Assembly (NCBI GenBank): GCA_002441045.1
Contig: DJWQ01000246.1
Location: forward strand, 1 to 13,366
Length of the DNA stretch: 13,366 nucleotides
Origin: Firmicutes bacterium UBA6226
GTDB lineage: Bacteria > Bacillota_A > Clostridia > Peptostreptococcales > Acidaminobacteraceae
Direction: 5' to 3'
Of the stretch, positions 6,269 through 11,033 are shown in pieces. The notes beneath the pieces are model-generated. The model was not told the origin of the DNA, did no database searches, and worked only from the letters and a program-made list of their open reading frames with translations. Positions within the stretch are counted from its first letter, which is position 1. Every line of letters begins with the position of its first letter. Both the position numbers and the translations under genes were made by a program.

Positions 6269-6658
6269 TTAATTAGAGATTGAATCTATTGAATTGATTT
6301 TAGTATCCAGCCCATCAATGATTTTCACACTTATTTTATTAGGGAGACAAACGATCGTTTGATAAGATTTATCGATCCAGCCCGTTTTAGAACAAATTCC
6401 TTTTGGACAGATACTTTTATCCATTTCTCTAACGCTTACTTTGCCTTTATTAAATTCCACAGTTAGTGTACCTCTTTCAAAGGGTATCGTTTGTTCGAAA
6501 ATATCAGTGGAACTAAAATTTACTCGATAGGTCTCTTCTTTAATGTTAATAACTGCTGTCATTTCACTAGATAAATTTGGTACATATTTCATGAAAACCA
6601 TCAGCATTATACTTAAAATTAAAATGCCCGATAAAATGATTATATCAACTTTTTTCAT
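6269..6658 (-). CDS. Membrane-anchored NusG domain II-like (DUF1312) protein
   Basis: The 129-residue protein has one N-terminal membrane helix (about residues 5-23) and an outside beta-rich domain. That domain ends in the family's hallmark CPKGICSKTGWI (C84 and C89) and TIVCLPNKISVKI (C104). Members of this family in Clostridia are often found with FMN transferases, quinone-precursor genes or RseC-like proteins, and a redox or electron-transfer link is suspected but not shown. It starts nine bases after the lgt stop with a weak AAAGTG ribosome binding site, so it is probably translated from the lgt message. The three conserved Cys could bind metal or form a disulfide; that is inference. Confidence 0.88.
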   Translation of the reverse strand: MKKVDIIILSGILILSIMLMVFMKYVPNLSSEMTAVINIKEETYRVNFSSTDIFEQTIPFERGTLTVEFNKGKVSVREMDKSICPKGICSKTGWIDKSYQTIVCLPNKISVKIIDGLDTKINSIDSISN

Positions 6659-6667
6659 ACATACACT

Positions 6668-7495
6668 TTATCTAATCATAAAAAAAATAATGATACCAAT
6701 TATACCTATTGAAACTACGCTAACTAGAACTGCAATGACCTCTTTGGGTGCAATCTTATGACGTTCTTCTCGAATAGGTGCAATTGACTTTAAAACGAAG
6801 TAAAATATAAGACCAACAATCATTAGTCCTAAACTACTTATATGTGCAACTGTAATGTCACCAACCACCGCTGGATTGATTCTAAAAAATTCAACAATCC
6901 CTCTAATGATGGCAAACCCAATGATATATTCTGCTAATAATTGTCCTTTAAATTTACTGTTTTTCCTTCGCAACATCAACCAAGTAAATAATACTAGGTC
7001 CAATACCGCTTCATAAATTTGAACAGGATGTAGTAATTGACCATTATGCCAAATTCCCCAAGGATAATTTGACGCCATTTGTTTTCCATATACGTCACAT
7101 CCGATTCTCCCAATAAACTGTCCAAAAGATAACCCTAATACAGCAACATCCCCAAAGTCATAAAACGAAATTTTTTTCAATTTAGAGTAAATCAATCCAA
7201 ATATAATTGTGCCAAACAAAGCGCCTTGAATTGATAACCCACCATTGCTAATATGGAAAATTTCTTTCGGATTTTCCATATAATACTTGGGGTCAAATAC
7301 AAAAATATAAAAAATTCTAGCTGATACAATAGCGACAATAATTGAGTAAATAGCAAAATTAAAAAATGAATCTGAATCTAGTCTTATCCTTTTGCTTTCT
7401 TGATATGAAATGAAAATACCTGAAAGTAGTCCTAATGCTACGGTTAAACCAAACAAATAAACACTTATGTTCCCAATTGTAAGAATGCGTTCCAT
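6668..7495 (-). CDS. lgt: Prolipoprotein diacylglyceryl transferase (Lgt), island-encoded variant
   Basis: Lgt moves diacylglycerol from phosphatidylglycerol onto the lipobox Cys of lipoprotein precursors in the membrane. This 275-residue polytopic protein has the family blocks: NGGLSIQGALFG (84-95), FIGRIGCDVYGK (127-138), HPVQIYEA (156-163) and FFR (203-205). R130 and R205 correspond to the arginines essential in E. coli (R143, R239). The equivalent of E. coli H103 is Q90, and Cys-Asp replaces Asn-Phe after GRIG, so it belongs to a divergent branch. A further hydrophobic helix (about 252-273) extends the C-terminus. AGGAG precedes the ATG. It heads an operon behind a sigma-54-like promoter, and is probably an accessory copy and not the housekeeping gene; no lipobox protein is seen in the window. 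Confidence 0.93.
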   Translation of the reverse strand: MERILTIGNISVYLFGLTVALGLLSGIFISYQESKRIRLDSDSFFNFAIYSIIVAIVSARIFYIFVFDPKYYMENPKEIFHISNGGLSIQGALFGTIIFGLIYSKLKKISFYDFGDVAVLGLSFGQFIGRIGCDVYGKQMASNYPWGIWHNGQLLHPVQIYEAVLDLVLFTWLMLRRKNSKFKGQLLAEYIIGFAIIRGIVEFFRINPAVVGDITVAHISSLGLMIVGLIFYFVLKSIAPIREERHKIAPKEVIAVLVSVVSIGIIGIIIFFMIR

Positions 7496-7533
7496 ATAAT
7501 CTCCTAAAATATATTTCTTAATTATAAGAGATA

Positions 7534-7550
7534 CGCAAATATCGTGCCAA
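7534..7550 (-). promoter_or_regulatory. Sigma-54 (-24/-12) promoter of the lgt operon
   Basis: TTGGCACGATATTTGCG matches the sigma-54 consensus YTGGCACGRNNNTTGCW at every fixed position except the last, with exact GG-N10-GC spacing. The RNA start would be near 7523, leaving a leader of about 28 bases. A rival reading is a sigma-A promoter using TTGGCA and the TATAAT 18 bases further on. The linked sigma-54 activator gene favours sigma-54. Confidence 0.8.
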
Positions 7551-7560
7551 TTGCTGAATT

Positions 7561-7619
7561 AAAAAATCCCACAAAATTAATGGCGAAATTAATAATTTCA
7601 ACATTTAATTGTGGGATTT
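7561..7619 (-). terminator. Rho-independent terminator after the sigma-54 activator gene
   Basis: Eleven-base arms AAATCCCACAA (7564-7574) and TTGTGGGATTT (7609-7619) pair. They enclose a second small stem, GAAATT/AATTTC (7585-7599). Leftwards a T6 run follows (7561-7566 on the plus strand). It separates the two-component operon from the lgt promoter 10-15 bases beyond. Confidence 0.82.
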
Positions 7620-7640
7620 GCTACACTTGCTGTAGCAAAT
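7616..7640. promoter_or_regulatory. Dyad with 10-bp arms, candidate enhancer site (UAS) for the sigma-54 activator
   Basis: Perfect arms ATTTGCTACA (7616-7625) and TGTAGCAAAT (7631-7640) flank a 5-bp spacer. Size and symmetry fit sites for Fis-type HTH dimers of NtrC-family activators. It is centred about 105 bp upstream of the predicted lgt RNA start, a typical enhancer distance. It overlaps the terminator arm by four bases. It could instead be a plain RNA hairpin, but no T-run follows it directly on either strand. Confidence 0.6.
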
Positions 7641-7648
7641 AATTGTCT

Positions 7649-8995
7649 TTATTCAATTTTATATTTATCCATCCTATAAAGTAAAGTATGCCTAGTAATA
7701 CCAAGTAATTCTGCAGCTTTAGTCCTATTTCCATCACTTCTATCAAGCGCTTGTACAATAAAAGATTTAATAACCTCATCCATATTAATCCCTTCACTGG
7801 GTAGTTGTATTTCAGAATTTTTAAGCTGATAATTTCTGATTTCCAAAGGTAAATCTTTCACTTTGATAATAGAACTGTCATGAAGTATCAAGATACGTTC
7901 AACGATATTTTGTAGTTCTCTTATATTACCAGGCCATTGATAATCTATCAAACATGTCCAGACTTCATCTTCTACATCTGGAACCTCTCTATTCATCTCT
8001 CCGCAAATTTTTTGAATAAAATACTGTCCTAATAAAGGAATATCCGTCTTTCTCGCTCGTAATGGTGGTACATGAATGGGAATTACATTTAGTCTATAAT
8101 ATAAATCCTCTCTAAAGCTTCCTTCATCAACCATTTTTTTAAGGTCTCTATTAGTAGATGCAATTATTCTGATATCGCATTTTAAAGTTTCAGTTCCACC
8201 TACACGTTCATATTCTCTATTCTGAATGACCCTAAGCAGTTTAACTTGTATGTCCATTGGAAGTTCGCCTATCTCGTCCAAGAATATCGTCCCATTCTCA
8301 GCTCTCTCAAATTTACCTGGTTTACGAGAAATTGCACCCGTAAAAGCACCTTTCTCGTGGCCAAAAAGCTCACTTTCAATCAATGTTTCAGGGATTGCAC
8401 CACAATTAACTTTTACAAAGGGTTGGTTAAATCGATTGCTCTTTGAAAATATGGCATTTCCAATGACTTCTTTTCCCGTCCCAGTTTCACCTGTTATTAA
8501 AACTACTGCTTCTGTTTTAGCAACTTTTTCGATGATCTCATAGATCTGTACCATAATTGGATTAGTCCCTATAATGCCTGTATTACCAATATCCATTAAG
8601 GTTTTCTTAAAGTCGCTAATTTCTTGAGAAAGTCCATTCATTTTAAGTGCTCTCAATATTTGCAGTTTTAAAGCTTCAAGGTCAAAGGGCTTAGATATAA
8701 AATCGAAAGCGCCTAATTTCATTGCATCTATTGCATTTTTCATAGTGCCATGAGCGCTAATAATAATAATTGGAATATCCTCGCGGATTTCAATCATAGT
8801 TTGTAAAACTTGAATACCTTGTATCTTCGGCATTTTAAGATCTAACAAAACCAGATCCGGATACTCTGTTTTATATTTATCAAGTGCATCTTCGCCGTCT
8901 TCTGCTTCTATCACTTTAAATCCGGACGTTGATAATGCATTTTTTAATATCCAACGCATGTTTTTCTCATCATCTGCTATTAGAATTGTCTTCAT
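7649..8995 (-). CDS. NtrC-family sigma-54-dependent response regulator
   Basis: The 448-residue protein has three domains. The receiver (1-120) has the acidic pocket D8/D9, phosphorylation site D52 in LVLLDLKMP, and K102. The AAA+ domain (about 140-375) has Walker A GETGTGKE (169-176), the sigma-54 contact loop GAFTGA (216-221), Walker B GTIFLDE (235-241) and FREDLYYRLNV. A Fis-type HTH forms the end (NRTKAAELLGITRHTLLYRM). It uses ATP to open sigma-54 promoters and should act on the two -24/-12 sites in this window. The ATG at 8995 has GGAGG six bases upstream; a longer frame would start at a TTG without one. It overlaps the kinase gene by 26 bases, showing translational coupling. Confidence 0.96.
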   Translation of the reverse strand: MKTILIADDEKNMRWILKNALSTSGFKVIEAEDGEDALDKYKTEYPDLVLLDLKMPKIQGIQVLQTMIEIREDIPIIIISAHGTMKNAIDAMKLGAFDFISKPFDLEALKLQILRALKMNGLSQEISDFKKTLMDIGNTGIIGTNPIMVQIYEIIEKVAKTEAVVLITGETGTGKEVIGNAIFSKSNRFNQPFVKVNCGAIPETLIESELFGHEKGAFTGAISRKPGKFERAENGTIFLDEIGELPMDIQVKLLRVIQNREYERVGGTETLKCDIRIIASTNRDLKKMVDEGSFREDLYYRLNVIPIHVPPLRARKTDIPLLGQYFIQKICGEMNREVPDVEDEVWTCLIDYQWPGNIRELQNIVERILILHDSSIIKVKDLPLEIRNYQLKNSEIQLPSEGINMDEVIKSFIVQALDRSDGNRTKAAELLGITRHTLLYRMDKYKIE

Positions 8996-10418
8996 GTTTT
9001 TCCTCCACCTTAGGTAATTCAATAATAAATTGCGTTCCAATACCTACCGTACTATTAACTTTTATTTTACCACCATGATCGTGAATAATACTTTGTGCTG
9101 TTGAAAGTCCTAAGCCTGTGCCAGTATCCTTCGTAGTAAAAAAGGGGTCAAACAAATATTTAATCTTATCCTCGCTAATGCCACATCCATTATCACTAAT
9201 TTTAATTTCTACATCGTTTTCACTTTCTAATGTTGTAATATCAATATAACCTTCCAACGATATGGATTGAATGCCGTTGAGAATAATATTAATCAAAGCT
9301 TGAATTATCTTGGGTTTATCTACACAAATTAATATTTTCTCATCTGAACTCACATTAATCTCAACATTATTTTGCTGTGCATAATTTTTAGTAAAATGGG
9401 TGACATATTCAATCACCTCCTGAAGATCAATCAAAAGTCTCTGTGACTCCTCTGGTTTAGAAAATACCAACATATCTTGTATTAATCTATTAACTCTGTC
9501 AATCTCCTCCAAAATAATCTCAATCCCTTCAGTATCATGAATTACATTATCATGTGTTAATTGTTGAACTATTGCCCTTATTATAGCTAAAGGATTGCGT
9601 ATTTCATGAGCAACACCACTGGCCATCAATCCAAGTGAAGACAATTTATCGGCTTGGCCTAATTGTTTTTCAAACTCAATGATTTTTGTTATATCACTCA
9701 TTACAATAACAATTCCTATTTTGCTTTTATTTTGGTCAAACCGAGCTGCAAGTGAGCATGCAAATGTCTTTGTACCCATATTGTCCTTTATAGATATATC
9801 TATATCATAGTCGTCTAAATTGCCAAACATCAGTTCATTCAAAACTCTTTCTGATATCCCAAGTTCGATTAATTTGTCTTTTACACTTAATTTTGAAACA
9901 GGATTGTTAAATATCTTGCTTGCTAAATCATTTGACTTATTAATTTCAAAATATCGATTTGTCGACAGAACTGCCACAGGAACGGTTTCAATCAGTGCTC
10001 GTGTTTCTGACTCTAATGATTCAAGTTGTTCTATTTGTTCTCTTAAAATCCTTTGGTTTTTATTTTGTCTTTCACTATAATAGCCAACGAGTATTCCTAT
10101 AAAATAAAACATTACAATTTCAAGTATTAAATTAATATAAGTATTAAATTCGTATTGATTCAAAATAAAAAAATGTGGTGAATAGACTAACATCGAAAAA
10201 AAGGCGATTCGAATACCACCTTTTATTCCCTTAGTTGAAGCACCCATTAAGATTGGGATATAGTACAACCTTCGATATATATCATGCACTGATGCATTCA
10301 TAACGATTTGAAAATAATGTACAAAACTAATAACAAGGAGTAAAACCAGTGCATTTGCATAATTTAAGTTTCGAAATTTATAATAATTCTCTTTAACTGC
10401 TTGAATGATTTTTTTCAT
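8970..10418 (-). CDS. Membrane sensor histidine kinase with PAS domain (NtrB/ZraS type)
   Basis: About 482 residues. An N-terminal domain has about four membrane helices (22-40, 51-62, 67-87, 94-114) with short loops and no large outside sensor, including RRLYYIPILMGA and LVYSPHFF. A coiled stretch (about 117-142) leads to a PAS domain (about 137-245). The dimerisation/phosphoacceptor motif is GVAHEIRNPL with His near 271, followed by the N-box ALINIILNGIQS, the G1 box ISDNGCGI and the G2 box GTGLGLSTAQS. It should phosphorylate the activator encoded immediately downstream. The signal may be within the membrane or, through PAS, redox-related; copper or thiol stress is inferred from the neighbours. 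The ATG at 10418 is chosen over 10436 because AGAGG lies just before it. Confidence 0.94.
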   Translation of the reverse strand: MKKIIQAVKENYYKFRNLNYANALVLLLVISFVHYFQIVMNASVHDIYRRLYYIPILMGASTKGIKGGIRIAFFSMLVYSPHFFILNQYEFNTYINLILEIVMFYFIGILVGYYSERQNKNQRILREQIEQLESLESETRALIETVPVAVLSTNRYFEINKSNDLASKIFNNPVSKLSVKDKLIELGISERVLNELMFGNLDDYDIDISIKDNMGTKTFACSLAARFDQNKSKIGIVIVMSDITKIIEFEKQLGQADKLSSLGLMASGVAHEIRNPLAIIRAIVQQLTHDNVIHDTEGIEIILEEIDRVNRLIQDMLVFSKPEESQRLLIDLQEVIEYVTHFTKNYAQQNNVEINVSSDEKILICVDKPKIIQALINIILNGIQSISLEGYIDITTLESENDVEIKISDNGCGISEDKIKYLFDPFFTTKDTGTGLGLSTAQSIIHDHGGKIKVNSTVGIGTQFIIELPKVEEKHEDNSNSR

Positions 10419-10429
10419 TTTAAACCTCT

Positions 10430-10446
10430 TTGGCATATAATTTGCA
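10430..10446 (+). promoter_or_regulatory. Second sigma-54-type promoter, for the RseC-family gene
   Basis: TTGGCATATAATTTGCA keeps the TTGGCA and TTGCA blocks with exact GG-N10-GC spacing; only the CG after GGCA differs from consensus. The RNA start would be near 10458. The site overlaps the leader of the divergent kinase gene. A sigma-A reading (TTGGCA, 17 bases, CATTAT) is possible but weaker. Confidence 0.65.
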
Positions 10447-10496
10447 TAATTACATTATTAATAGATTTTTAATTAATATTCTCAGGAGGTGCATAT

Positions 10497-10901
10497 ATGT
10501 ATAAAAATGGTACAGTTGTTTCAATTGCAGATAAAATGGCTGTTATTGAAGTAATTAGAACAAGTGCATGTGGTGAAAATTGCGCATCATGCAAAGGTGG
10601 TTGTCAAACTAATGGCATACTTGTAAAAGTCGAAAATACACTAGAAGCACAAAAGGGAGATATCGTAAGGATAGACGCAGATACTAAACGCGTATTAAAA
10701 TTCAGCAGTGTCTTTTATCTAATTCCGCTAGTATTTTTAATGGTTGGCATACTTGGCACATCAGTTTTCTTAAAAGGTTCTGATCTTGTTTCACTCTTAG
10801 TAGGTACATTACTTTTAGCCATCAGTCTATTTTTGATTCATAAACTAACTAAGGATTCACATATCAACTTTAAACTTACAAGCGTAATCAGAAGATTCTA
10901 A
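10497..10901 (+). CDS. RseC/MucC-family (SoxR-reducing system type) membrane protein
   Basis: The 134-residue protein has an N-terminal beta-rich domain (about 1-65) with the family's Cys motif, C25-x3-C29-x2-C32-x3-C36 in SACGENCASCKGGC. Two membrane helices follow (about 70-90 and 97-113) and a short basic tail. RseC proteins are linked to redox control: in gammaproteobacteria to SoxR reduction and sigma-E, and in anaerobes to Rnf-like electron transport. Here it stands alone, opposite the two-component genes. AGGAGGT precedes the ATG by six bases. The four Cys could hold an Fe-S cluster or bind soft metals, so it may be a target or sensor of copper and thiol stress; that is inference. It is the only plus-strand gene. 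Confidence 0.9.
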   Translation: MYKNGTVVSIADKMAVIEVIRTSACGENCASCKGGCQTNGILVKVENTLEAQKGDIVRIDADTKRVLKFSSVFYLIPLVFLMVGILGTSVFLKGSDLVSLLVGTLLLAISLFLIHKLTKDSHINFKLTSVIRRF

Positions 10902-10905
10902 CTGG

Positions 10906-10921
10906 CGTAGCATATGCTACA
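10906..10921. repeat. 14-bp palindrome sharing half-sites with the lgt enhancer dyad
   Basis: GTAGCATATGCTAC (10907-10920) is a perfect palindrome. Its half ATATGCTACA (10912-10921) matches the lgt dyad arm ATTTGCTACA at nine of ten positions, but the halves here overlap in the opposite orientation. It lies just after the RseC-family stop and may be another binding site. Confidence 0.4.
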
Positions 10922-10970
10922 CATAGTTCATTATAACATACGTTTATTAATGAGAAATAAAATTTGGATA

Positions 10971-11017
10971 AAAAAACAAGCAGTTAACTATACCTTTATA
11001 GATAACTGCTTATTTTG
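10971..11017. terminator. Rho-independent terminator between copA and the RseC-family gene
   Basis: Nine-base arms AAGCAGTTA (10978-10986) and TAACTGCTT (11003-11011) pair, extended inside by CTATA/TATAG after one A-A mismatch. Leftwards it is followed by an interrupted T-run (G then six or more T), fitting the copA end; rightwards by TATTTTG, so it can also serve the convergent RseC-family gene. Confidence 0.85.
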
Positions 11018-11033
11018 TGTATTAGAAATTACA

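Noticed and set aside
6261..6278. CTCTTAATTTAATTAGAG near-palindrome at the end of the NusG-II gene
   Set aside because: It is AT-only in its core, overlaps the stop codon and has no T-run, so it is neither a terminator nor a clear operator.
8226..8543. A 105-codon plus-strand frame opposite the sigma-54 activator gene
   Set aside because: It is the reverse of the conserved AAA+ coding region and has no ribosome binding site or recognisable domain.
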